64,000 nucleotides of DNA from the NCBI RefSeq assembly GCF_002257645.1, contig NZ_NQMO01000003.1, positions 620,001 through 684,000 on the forward strand, given 5' to 3'. Made by a program: the position numbers and the translations under genes. Of the stretch, positions 1-6,790 are shown piece after piece. The notes below the pieces were generated by a model. That model was given only the letters and a program-made list of their open reading frames with translations. It ran no database searches and was not told the origin of the DNA. Source of the DNA: Paenibacillus sp. XY044. GTDB lineage: Bacteria; Bacillota; Bacilli; Paenibacillales; Paenibacillaceae. Every line of letters begins with the position of its first letter. The stretch's first letter is position 1.

Positions 1-1
1 G

Positions 2-469
2 CTCCCGCTTACCCCGGAGGAACGGGCCCATTTAAGAGCTTTTAAAGTGAAGCTGAAGGATATATGCACCCTCAATGCCGCACAGCTGTCGGACATGCTG
101 GAAATTACGCACGAGCGCGCCAACATGCTGAGGGGTCTGGCCATGTTTCAATCCGTACCCTCGATCGGTCCTAAGGTGGCCGCAAGGGTGGTTGACATGG
201 GATACTATTCGCTGGATGAAATTAAGGACATCGACGGTGCTGATTTCATAGACAGGATGGAGGCGCACTTTGGATACTGGGAGGATCCCTGTCTGGAAGA
301 TGCTCTTCGCTGTCTGGTGCACCATGCCAACCATCCGGGCAGCGAGCGGATCTGGCCTGATTTTACCGAAGAGAGGAAGAAATACCGGGAGCAGTACGGA
401 TATCCGGCATCAAGACCTGTACCCGCCTGGTATGAGCACCGGGAGGGTGAGGCATCCAAGCTCAAGTAA
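2..469 (+). CDS. Cdd1-like helix-hairpin-helix protein, 5' end outside window
   Basis: The frame is open from base 2, so the gene begins upstream. A GTG at 47 could be read as a start, but the residues before it (TPEERAHLRAFKVKLKDI) continue the protein in a way typical of the family. The segment SVPSIGPKVAARVVDMGYYS is a helix-hairpin-helix, a non-specific DNA-binding motif. The following YWEDPCLEDALRCLVHHANHP block resembles the C-terminal part of Cdd1 (pathogenicity locus) proteins, which are annotated by similarity and have no settled function. The stop lies directly before the acetyltransferase gene at 476, so the two are probably co-transcribed. The name reflects family resemblance only. 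Confidence 0.7.
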   Translation, partial: LPLTPEERAHLRAFKVKLKDICTLNAAQLSDMLEITHERANMLRGLAMFQSVPSIGPKVAARVVDMGYYSLDEIKDIDGADFIDRMEAHFGYWEDPCLEDALRCLVHHANHPGSERIWPDFTEERKKYREQYGYPASRPVPAWYEHREGEASKLK

Positions 470-475
470 GGAGGA

Positions 476-1279
476 ATGGAGCATTTGATTCGGCACAAGG
501 TTCATCAGAAAGTAAACGATATAGAGGAAACGGAGCTGGAATTGACCCGGTTCAACGCAGGGCGTGCGCTTTCGTCTCCGGATAAGCGCCTTGAAGAGAT
601 ACGAATCGGCGGTACCAAACTGCTTATCGAAGTAACCGGTCCGGATTCTCTCTACTACAATCGGGTCAAAGGATTTGGTATCGCGGACCTGGAGCATTTG
701 GACGACATCATCAGCGAATATGAGCGAAGGAATGCCCGACCTTGTTTTGATATGGCGCCAAACCGGCTGAACGAACAGGTTGCGCTGGCACTGCACGGCA
801 GGGGATTTCTTCCCATGGATCAGCTGGCATTTTTGGAGGCAGCTCCGGTGGAGAAGGAGGCAGTGCATCCGGATATCAGCGTTGACCCGGTACACGAAGG
901 CAATGTCGACGTGTTGCTGGGGATCGTCAGTGACTTGATGGGCGGTGTGCCAGCCGAGGTTTTGGCGAGGAAAAAACGATACTTTACCTTCCCGGTTTTC
1001 AGGAATTATCTCGCCTATGCGAACGGTCAGTTGGCTGGGATCGGATCGATGTTTATCTATAAGGGAAACGGTTATTTGGCTAATGATTATACGCTGCCCG
1101 CGTATAGAGGCAGGGGTTGCCAGACGGCGCTGATCTGCCATCGGTTGTCGGAGGCGAAGCGGACAGGCCTGTCGAAGGTGTACACGGATGTGGAGTTCGG
1201 CTCTCCAAGTCATGACAATATGCTGGTCCAAGGGTTCAGCCACGTGTTTACCAATTCATTTTGGGTAAGAGAACGGTAA
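476..1279 (+). CDS. GNAT family N-acetyltransferase
   Basis: The C-terminal half (about residues 140-265) has a GNAT acetyl-CoA fold pattern: a YLANDYTLPAYRGRGCQTAL stretch stands for the beta4 strand and the R/Q-x-x-G-x-G/A loop, followed by an ICHRLSEAKRTG helix and a SPSHDNMLVQGFSHVFTN ending. The N-terminal half resembles a degenerate first GNAT lobe. The substrate is unknown. AAGGAGG at 468-474 is only one base from the ATG at 476, so the real start may be the in-frame TTG at 485, which sits 10 bases downstream of that site. The gene follows the Cdd1-like gene closely and is followed by a terminator shared with the convergent WYL gene. Confidence 0.8.
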   Translation: MEHLIRHKVHQKVNDIEETELELTRFNAGRALSSPDKRLEEIRIGGTKLLIEVTGPDSLYYNRVKGFGIADLEHLDDIISEYERRNARPCFDMAPNRLNEQVALALHGRGFLPMDQLAFLEAAPVEKEAVHPDISVDPVHEGNVDVLLGIVSDLMGGVPAEVLARKKRYFTFPVFRNYLAYANGQLAGIGSMFIYKGNGYLANDYTLPAYRGRGCQTALICHRLSEAKRTGLSKVYTDVEFGSPSHDNMLVQGFSHVFTNSFWVRER

Positions 1280-1308
1280 AAACACTCCCGTCCGGGGAGT
1301 GTTTTTTA
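1280..1308. terminator. Bidirectional terminator between acetyltransferase and WYL regulator
   Basis: The arms ACACTCCC and GGGGAGTGT form a hairpin around a short CGTCC loop. A T run follows on the plus strand and an A run (T run on the minus strand) precedes it, so it can serve both convergent genes. Confidence 0.85.
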
Positions 1309-2214
1309 CTATTCCGTATACTGGTCGATGTTGTCCCGCAGAAGCTGAAGCACTAAGTCCCTCAAACGCGGCGGGGACATGACCTGCACATCCGGACCGA
1401 AGCGGAGCAGCCTCCGGGCTGTAAACGGAAACTCCTCCAACGGAACGGGGCCGCTCCATTGACCGTCCGCGACGCTCTGAAAAATCGGATCGTCCTTGGC
1501 GAGGCGCATACCAAAAGGGGTAAACCGCAGCACCACCTCGGCTTTTTCACGGTTATCGGTTGACTGCATCCACTCGGCGAGGGACGGCACTACCGGATCG
1601 GCAGCGCCGGTCCGCTCCACGCTTCGGATCCGATCCACGCGAAAGAGGAGCGTCTTCTCCGGATTGCGTGCGGGCATATACCAATAGCCGTTTTCAAAAT
1701 AGATGCCGAAGGGGTACACGATATGATCCTTTTCCCCGTTGGCAGACTTATAGGCGACCCGGATTTCCTGCTTGGCGATCGCCGCCTCCAAAATTTCCGT
1801 CGTCCAGGGTGCAGGCTCATGCAGCTGCATCATTCGGAAGGAAATATGACTTCGCATCTGATCGATGTTCGTCTGTACGTCGGAAGGCAGGGATCCGTAA
1901 TATTGCACGGCCAAGTGGGAGCGGATCGCGTCAAACGGGAAATCGGGCACCTTCTCCAGCATTTCGAGCATCAGAAACAAACCGAGCGCCTCGGTCCGGG
2001 TCAGCTGCAGCGGCGGCAGGATACGGTTCTCCAGCGCGCGGTATCCGCCATGAGCCCCTTGTTCGCTGTACAGCGGAAAACCGATTTGCTGCAGGTAATC
2101 CAAGTCGCGCTGGATGGTCCGAACCGAGACATTGAAACGCTCCGCCAATTCGCGGGCCGTAAACTTCTTCCGGGAGTCGATGATCCGCATCATCGCTAAT
2201 CTCCGCTCATTCAT
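1309..2214 (-). CDS. WYL-domain transcriptional regulator (YafY/DeoR type)
   Basis: A 301-residue regulator. An N-terminal winged helix (residues 5-55, with KKFTARELAERFNVSVRTIQ and the RDLDYLQQIG helix) is followed by a linker and a WYL domain (about 140-220) that shows NGYWYMPARNPEKTLLFRVD, including the conserved aromatic and arginine residues. WYL domains bind nucleotides or oligonucleotides and act as sensors. It is divergent from the RibD-like reductase at 2288 with 73 bases between them, and a 6-1-6 palindrome in that gap is a likely site for it. It probably controls itself and the reductase. Confidence 0.85.
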   Translation of the reverse strand: MNERRLAMMRIIDSRKKFTARELAERFNVSVRTIQRDLDYLQQIGFPLYSEQGAHGGYRALENRILPPLQLTRTEALGLFLMLEMLEKVPDFPFDAIRSHLAVQYYGSLPSDVQTNIDQMRSHISFRMMQLHEPAPWTTEILEAAIAKQEIRVAYKSANGEKDHIVYPFGIYFENGYWYMPARNPEKTLLFRVDRIRSVERTGAADPVVPSLAEWMQSTDNREKAEVVLRFTPFGMRLAKDDPIFQSVADGQWSGPVPLEEFPFTARRLLRFGPDVQVMSPPRLRDLVLQLLRDNIDQYTE

Positions 2215-2247
2215 GATATCCTCCTAATTACGTCAAGTTATGTCGCA

Positions 2248-2260
2248 GTTACATTGTAAC
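2248..2260. promoter_or_regulatory. Palindromic operator candidate between WYL regulator and reductase
   Basis: GTTACATTGTAAC is a perfect 6-1-6 palindrome in the 73-base divergent gap, 28 bases before the reductase start. By position it is the natural binding site for the WYL regulator. No binding evidence is available. Confidence 0.5.
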
Positions 2261-2287
2261 ATATGAACAGAAGGGAGCGATAAAAAC

Positions 2288-2821
2288 ATGGAAAACTCGA
2301 AAGTAGTGCTGTATCTCGCGGTTAGTCTGGACGGATATATTGCGCGTTCGGACGGATCGGTGGATTGGCTGTTTGACGTTGAAGGCGATGGCGGAGACAA
2401 CGGATATGCGAAGTTTTACGGGCGCATCGGTGCACTGATTATGGGCAGGCTTACTTACGACGAAGTGCTCAAGCTGTCGGATGAATTTCCTTACAAGGGG
2501 AAGCCTTGCTATGTGGTGACCCGGTCCGAGCAGCCTCCTTCCCCCGATGTGACGTTTACGGCCGAAGACTTGGCATCTCTGGTTCCGAAGGTCAAAGCAG
2601 AGGCAATCGGGGACGTATGGATGGTTGGAGGCGGGCAGTTGACGAAGGCTTTCCTGGAAAAAGGACTGCTGGACCGAATTGAAATGACGGTCATTCCTAA
2701 AATTCTCGGCGAGGGAATCCCGCTGTTTCCGGAAGGAATGGATTCCACCCGGCTGAAGCTGGTCTCAGCCGAACCGATGGGTCAGATGGTATCTCTGGCG
2801 TATGAAGTGTTGAAAAGATGA
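2288..2821 (+). CDS. Dihydrofolate reductase-like / RibD C-terminal domain protein
   Basis: A 177-residue single-domain protein of the DHFR superfamily, YyaP/YwjB-like branch. KVVLYLAVSLDGYIARSDGS near the N-terminus and GALIMGRLTYDEVL (residues 48-61) are the family hallmarks. VWMVGGGQLTKAFLEKGLLD (about 114-133) is the nucleotide-binding region, and the ILGEGIPLFPEG segment near 140 is also typical. These proteins are NADPH-dependent reductases of unknown substrate and are not the housekeeping folate enzyme. The gene is divergent from a WYL regulator. Its ATG at 2288 has AAGGGAG upstream. Confidence 0.85.
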   Translation: MENSKVVLYLAVSLDGYIARSDGSVDWLFDVEGDGGDNGYAKFYGRIGALIMGRLTYDEVLKLSDEFPYKGKPCYVVTRSEQPPSPDVTFTAEDLASLVPKVKAEAIGDVWMVGGGQLTKAFLEKGLLDRIEMTVIPKILGEGIPLFPEGMDSTRLKLVSAEPMGQMVSLAYEVLKR

Positions 2822-2932
2822 TGGCTGACATCAACTAACTAGCGGTTGGAAGTGGCCCTGCCATCGGGCAAGTTGCAGTAAAGGAGAAGCTGCGGTGATT
2901 AATTGAGGTATAGGGCTAACTGCAGTAAAAGA
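2822..2932. other. Intergenic stretch with a repeated CTGCAGTAAA motif
   Basis: The words GTTGCAGTAAAGGAG (2872-2886) and AACTGCAGTAAAAGAC (2918-2933) are imperfect copies 46 bases apart, with GGGCTAAC and CGGGCAAG in front. No gene is visible. It may be a fragment of a dispersed intergenic repeat, but only this one locus can be seen. Confidence 0.3.
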
Positions 2933-2966
2933 CGCCACCCGGCTAAACAAATTAGCCGGGTGGCGT
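2926..2966 (-). terminator. Terminator of the nitrate transporter gene
   Basis: The 14-base arms CGCCACCCGGCTAA (2933-2946) and TTAGCCGGGTGGCG (2952-2965) are perfectly complementary around a 5-base loop. On the minus strand the stem is followed by TCTTTTA, which suits the transporter gene that ends at 3010. Confidence 0.85.
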
Positions 2967-3009
2967 AGCCATACAAGAAGACGTTTTGTTTTACGCCAGC
3001 GATCGTGAA

Positions 3010-4254
3010 TTACGATTTGAATTCGGCATTCACCGGTTCAGGAATGAGCTTCTTTGGGGGAGCCGCGGTAAACCAGGTTTTCTTCCATTGGCCTTTCGCC
3101 ACCCACACCACCAGCAAACTGGCCGCAGCCACGCCGCTTAGGATCAGGAATCCGGGTGTGTACGACCCGGTGGACTGGTACAATCCGCCGAGCACAAGCG
3201 GCAGCAGGTAACCGCCGAAACCGCCAGCAGCACCGACAATGCCGGTGACGATACCGATCTCATCCCGAAACCGCTGCGGCACGATCTGGAAGACGGAGCC
3301 GTTCCCGGCACCCAGGCACATCATGCCGGCAAAAAGGAGGATGGAGATCATATACAAGGACGGGAGAGTGGATACGCAAGCGAGCATGACGGCTGCTCCG
3401 GCATACAGGATGAGCAGCATGCGGACGCCCCCGATTCGATCGGACAAATATCCGCCCACCGGACGGAAGAGACTGCCCGCGATGACGCACACGGTCGTAA
3501 AATCGGCGGCATGCACGGCGGAAAGGTTGTACTGCGTATGAAAAAAGATCGTCAGGTAATTGGTCAGACCGACAAATCCGCCGAACGTAACGCAATACAG
3601 CCAGCAGAAGAGCCAGGTATCCTTTTGCTTTAACACCGAGCCGTATTCGGAAAATTTTTTAGGAGCGGGCTGGTTGGGGCTGTCCTTGGCAAAGATGCTG
3701 AACAGGATAAATACGATGATGATCGGAATCAAGGCGATGCCGAATACGGCTTCCCATCCTCCGAAATGCTGCGCTAGCCGGTTCGCAAACAGCGTGCTCA
3801 GCACCGTGCCGCTGTTGCCGGCTCCGGCGATGCCCATCGCCAGGCCTTGATACTGCGGCGGGTACCAGCGGCTGGCGAGCGGAAGCGCAGCCGAGAACGA
3901 TGCCCCCGCAATACCGAGCAGCAGGGCGATGACGTGCAGCTCGCCGAGCGAGTCCACGAAACGCCAGCCCCAGACCAGCGGCACCATCGTCAGCAGCATC
4001 CCGAGCTGTCCGGTGCGCTTCGGACCGACATAATCGGTCAGGAAGCCGAGGACCAGCCTCAGCACGGAGCCGCCGAGCACCGGCAGCGCGACCAGGTTCG
4101 CCTTTTGGGATGCGGTCATCGGATAATCATCCATCATAATGACGCTCAGCGGGCCGAGGAGAACCCAAATCATGAAGCTGATGTCAAAATAGAAAAATGC
4201 ACTGAATAAAGACGGTTTATGCCCACTTTTCCAAAATGTCGTGCTTTCTTTCAT
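3010..4254 (-). CDS. nasA: NarK/NasA-type nitrate/nitrite MFS transporter
   Basis: A 12-helix major facilitator of the nitrate/nitrite porter family that brings nitrate to the adjacent NasB-NasC enzyme. Typical features are the FDISFMIWVLLGPLSVIM first helix, GFLTDYVGPKR after helix 2, the glycine-rich MGIAGAGNSGTVLSTLFANR nitrate signature in helix 5, and GIVGAAGGFGGYLLPLVLG in helix 11. Three in-frame ATGs occur at 4269, 4260 and 4254. Only 4254 has a well-spaced site, GGAGGAG about 7 bases upstream, giving 414 residues. A consensus promoter and an ANTAR-type attenuator precede it. It is divergent from nasB. The symbol nasA follows Bacillus usage; narK would be equally valid. Confidence 0.9.
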   Translation of the reverse strand: MKESTTFWKSGHKPSLFSAFFYFDISFMIWVLLGPLSVIMMDDYPMTASQKANLVALPVLGGSVLRLVLGFLTDYVGPKRTGQLGMLLTMVPLVWGWRFVDSLGELHVIALLLGIAGASFSAALPLASRWYPPQYQGLAMGIAGAGNSGTVLSTLFANRLAQHFGGWEAVFGIALIPIIIVFILFSIFAKDSPNQPAPKKFSEYGSVLKQKDTWLFCWLYCVTFGGFVGLTNYLTIFFHTQYNLSAVHAADFTTVCVIAGSLFRPVGGYLSDRIGGVRMLLILYAGAAVMLACVSTLPSLYMISILLFAGMMCLGAGNGSVFQIVPQRFRDEIGIVTGIVGAAGGFGGYLLPLVLGGLYQSTGSYTPGFLILSGVAAASLLVVWVAKGQWKKTWFTAAPPKKLIPEPVNAEFKS

Positions 4255-4287
4255 CTCCATCTCCTCCATATCCTTTTTATCGCATAC

Positions 4288-4383
4288 AAAACAAAAAGCC
4301 GCAGTTTGCCCTTAATCGGACAACCAGCGGCCTCATTGCCATGGGAAGTATTCCTCCCGGATGAAAGATCACGTCTTTGTGAT
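4288..4383 (-). ncRNA. ANTAR-type two-hairpin antitermination leader of nasA
   Basis: Read on the minus strand, hairpin P1 is ATCAC-AAAGAC-GTGAT (4383-4368): a 5-bp stem with a six-base loop that has A at position 1 and G at position 4. Hairpin P2 is GGC-AATGAG-GCC (4340-4329), again with A1 and G4. The 3' arm of P2 is also the 5' arm of a terminator, GCCGC (4331-4327) with GCGGC (4302-4298), followed by TTTTTGTTTT. P2 and the terminator therefore exclude each other. This is the arrangement known for RNAs bound by ANTAR proteins such as NasR and EutV, where binding stabilises P2 and allows read-through. The ANTAR protein itself is not in the window. Confidence 0.72.
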
Positions 4384-4393
4384 TTCGAAATGA

Positions 4394-4422
4394 ATTATAG
4401 TGGAATGTAAAATACATGTCAA
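4394..4422 (-). promoter_or_regulatory. SigA promoter of nasA
   Basis: On the minus strand TTGACA (4422-4417) and TATAAT (4399-4394) are separated by 17 bases, a full-consensus SigA promoter. The expected start point falls just before leader hairpin P1, so the RNA begins almost directly with the hairpins. Confidence 0.85.
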
Positions 4423-4500
4423 TAAACTATACATAAATTTTAATTTCGGACAATCAAGGTGGCGATTTTGGTGAATATTCAGAAATGAATGTAATATATA

Positions 4501-4529
4501 TTGACATAGAATTGGAATTCCATTATGCT
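4501..4529 (+). promoter_or_regulatory. SigA promoter of nasBC
   Basis: TTGACA (4501-4506) and TATGCT (4524-4529) are spaced by 17 bases. The transcript would begin near 4536, 13 bases before the first leader hairpin. About 80 bases lie between this -35 and that of nasA, room for a shared activator site, but I recognise none. Confidence 0.8.
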
Positions 4530-4548
4530 CAGTTCAAATCCATTTTCC

Positions 4549-4618
4549 GGTACAACGGTGTACCTGTGACTAACTGGCAATGACGCCCGTTCCCTTGATT
4601 TCCAAGGGGCGGGTTTTT
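4549..4618 (+). ncRNA. ANTAR-type two-hairpin antitermination leader of nasBC
   Basis: Hairpin P1 is GGTAC-AACGGT-GTACC (4549-4564). Hairpin P2 is GGC-AATGAC-GCC (4576-4587), extended by AC/GT pairs beyond a mismatch. Both six-base loops have A at position 1 and G at position 4. The 3' arm of P2 is shared with a strong terminator whose CCCG and CCCTTG arms (4586-4597) pair with CAAGGG and CGGG (4603-4613), followed by TTTTT (4614-4618). The loop AATGA(C/G) and its GGC/GCC stem are nearly identical to P2 of the divergent nasA leader, so both halves of the locus seem to respond to the same RNA-binding regulator, probably nitrate-controlled. Confidence 0.75.
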
Positions 4619-4663
4619 CATTTTTAGGCCTGGCCTACACAGTTCGAGACGGAGGTGACTGCT

Positions 4664-6790
4664 ATGGGGAAGCCGAGGCTTGTCGTAGTCGGCAATGGGA
4701 TGGCAGGAATGAGATGCGTGGAGCATATTTGCGATTTGGCGCCCGATATGTATGAGATCACCGTGTTCGGAAATGAGCCCCATCCGAATTATAACCGGAT
4801 CATGCTGTCGAAAGTGCTTCAAGGCGGAACGAGCGTTGATGACATTACGATTCATGATTGGAATTGGTACAAAGAACGGGGGATCTCTCTGCACACCGGG
4901 GAAACCGTGCTTCGGGCCGATCCCGGTCAACAGCGGATTTATACGGCATCCGGCCATGTGAAGCCGTATGACCGGCTGATTATCGCGACCGGCTCCGCGG
5001 CCTTTCTACCCAAAATCCCCGGCATTCACAAGCCGGGAGTTACTGCATTCCGTAATATCGCCGACTGTGAGCGGATGATGGAAGCTTCGCGGACGTATAA
5101 GCATGCGGCCGTCATCGGCGGCGGACTGCTCGGGCTGGAAGCGGCGAGGGGGCTGCTGAACCTCGGCATGGAGGTAGATGTCATTCACAACGCGTCGTAT
5201 CTGATGAACCGGCAGCTGGATACCGCCGCAGCGGAGATGCTGAAGCGGGAGCTGACCCAGCAGGGGATGCGTTTTCTGGTTGAAAAACGTACGGAGCGAA
5301 TATTCGGCAGAAAGCGCGCGGAAGGCTTGCAGTTCTCTGACGGCAGACGGCTCGGGGCCGATCTGATCGTTCTGGCCGTAGGGATAAGGCCGAATATTTC
5401 CGTGGCGGAAGCCAGCGGAATCCCCACGAACCGGGCGATCATCGTTGACGACTATATGCAGACGGGCGTCGATCGGATTTATGCCGTTGGGGAATGCGCG
5501 GAGCACCGCGGCATTGTCTACGGCCTGGTGGCTCCATTATATGAGCAGGCGCGCGTCCTCGCCATGCATTTATGCGGCCAGAACACGGAGCCTTACCCGG
5601 GTTCCGTCCCTTATGCACAGCTGAAGGTGTCGGGCGTGGAGGTATTCTCCGCCGGATTGATCCAGGGGGGAGAATGCGAGACGGCGCTGCAGCATTACGA
5701 CGGCGTGAAGGGGACCTATAAGAAGGTAACGATGAAAAACGGCAGGATTGCCGGTGCCGTGCTCTTTGGGGACAGTTCGGAAGGAACGGAGCTGCTGGGC
5801 TATTTGAAAAGGCAGGCGCCGGTGTCGGCTTTGAAGGCTCAGCCTACCGGAGGATGTTCTTCAATGGCCAAGACGGCCGAAGCCATGGGGGATCAGGAGA
5901 CGGTCTGCAATTGCAACAGTGTCACAAAAGCTGCCATTATGGAAACCGTCTGGCAGGACGGGGCGCGGACGGTGGAGCAAATACGGGAGCGGACCAAGGC
6001 ATCCGGTTCCTGCGGCGGCTGCAGGCCGATGGTGGCCGCGATCCTTGAGCTGGCAACGTCCTTGGGAGCGATGAAGCCAGCGCCGGCCGCGGCTCCGGTG
6101 CCGATCTGCGGCTGTACGGAGCTGGACCGTGCCGCGATCCGGGCCGCGCTGAGCCGGGGCAGCGATGCGAGCGTCCAGGCGGCCATGCTCCGGCTGGGCT
6201 GGAAGCGTCCCGAAGGCTGCCCGGTGTGCCGATCGACCTCCGCTTATTACCTTGGCATTCATCGGCCGGGAGGCGGCGGAGAACCCATGATCCGCGTGTC
6301 TTCAAGCCCCTCCGCTTCACCGGGCGGCCTTCATCCGGAGACAGGGCGGATCGCACTCGAACTGAAGCGCAGAAGTACGGGATGGATCATGCCGGGACAG
6401 ATACGCATCGCGGTGTCTGCGGGTCCGCGCGACCCGGCGGGTGTCCTTGTGCATGATCTCGGCATTGGTGCATCTCCAGCCGGATGGGAATTGTACGCGG
6501 GCGGACATATGGAGCATCCGGTCAAGGAAGGTCAACTGGTCGGTGCACTGCCCGATGCTGGGGACATCATCGACATGGCTCTAAGCTGCCTTGCGCTGTA
6601 CCGGGATTCTGCTTACTACCGGGAACCGGTGTGGGAGTGGCTGGAACGATACGGGCTACAGCGTTTACGGGAGAAGCTGCTCGATCCCGATGAGCGCGAT
6701 TCGGTGCTTGAAACGATGGACATGGCGCGATCGGCGGAAATCGACGCAAACTCTGATACACATTCCGAAGAAAGGACGGTGGGTATATGA
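4664..6790 (+). CDS. nasB: Assimilatory nitrate reductase electron-transfer subunit NasB
   Basis: A 708-residue flavoprotein that passes NAD(P)H electrons to NasC. Residues 6-16 (VVVGNGMAGMR) are the FAD-binding Rossmann motif, 150-163 (VIGGGLLGLEAARG) the NAD(P) motif, and 268-279 (GVDRIYAVGECA) the second FAD contact. Two BFD-type [2Fe-2S] modules follow: C415, C417, C450, C453 and C482, C484, C519, C522. Residues 560-670 resemble a ferredoxin-like half-domain of sulphite/nitrite reductases, but without a sirohaem cysteine cluster, so this is not NirB. GGAGGTG at 4651-4657 selects ATG 4664 over GTG 4655. It overlaps nasC by 4 bases (ATGA). Confidence 0.87.
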   Translation: MGKPRLVVVGNGMAGMRCVEHICDLAPDMYEITVFGNEPHPNYNRIMLSKVLQGGTSVDDITIHDWNWYKERGISLHTGETVLRADPGQQRIYTASGHVKPYDRLIIATGSAAFLPKIPGIHKPGVTAFRNIADCERMMEASRTYKHAAVIGGGLLGLEAARGLLNLGMEVDVIHNASYLMNRQLDTAAAEMLKRELTQQGMRFLVEKRTERIFGRKRAEGLQFSDGRRLGADLIVLAVGIRPNISVAEASGIPTNRAIIVDDYMQTGVDRIYAVGECAEHRGIVYGLVAPLYEQARVLAMHLCGQNTEPYPGSVPYAQLKVSGVEVFSAGLIQGGECETALQHYDGVKGTYKKVTMKNGRIAGAVLFGDSSEGTELLGYLKRQAPVSALKAQPTGGCSSMAKTAEAMGDQETVCNCNSVTKAAIMETVWQDGARTVEQIRERTKASGSCGGCRPMVAAILELATSLGAMKPAPAAAPVPICGCTELDRAAIRAALSRGSDASVQAAMLRLGWKRPEGCPVCRSTSAYYLGIHRPGGGGEPMIRVSSSPSASPGGLHPETGRIALELKRRSTGWIMPGQIRIAVSAGPRDPAGVLVHDLGIGASPAGWELYAGGHMEHPVKEGQLVGALPDAGDIIDMALSCLALYRDSAYYREPVWEWLERYGLQRLREKLLDPDERDSVLETMDMARSAEIDANSDTHSEERTVGI

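Noticed and set aside
410..1243. A 277-codon open frame on the minus strand
   Set aside because: Opposite the acetyltransferase gene, which has a recognisable GNAT motif.
4664..6790. NirB (NADH nitrite reductase) assignment
   Set aside because: The protein has the FAD, NAD and two BFD clusters but no sirohaem/[4Fe-4S] cysteine motif, and it is followed by the molybdenum subunit, so NasB fits better.
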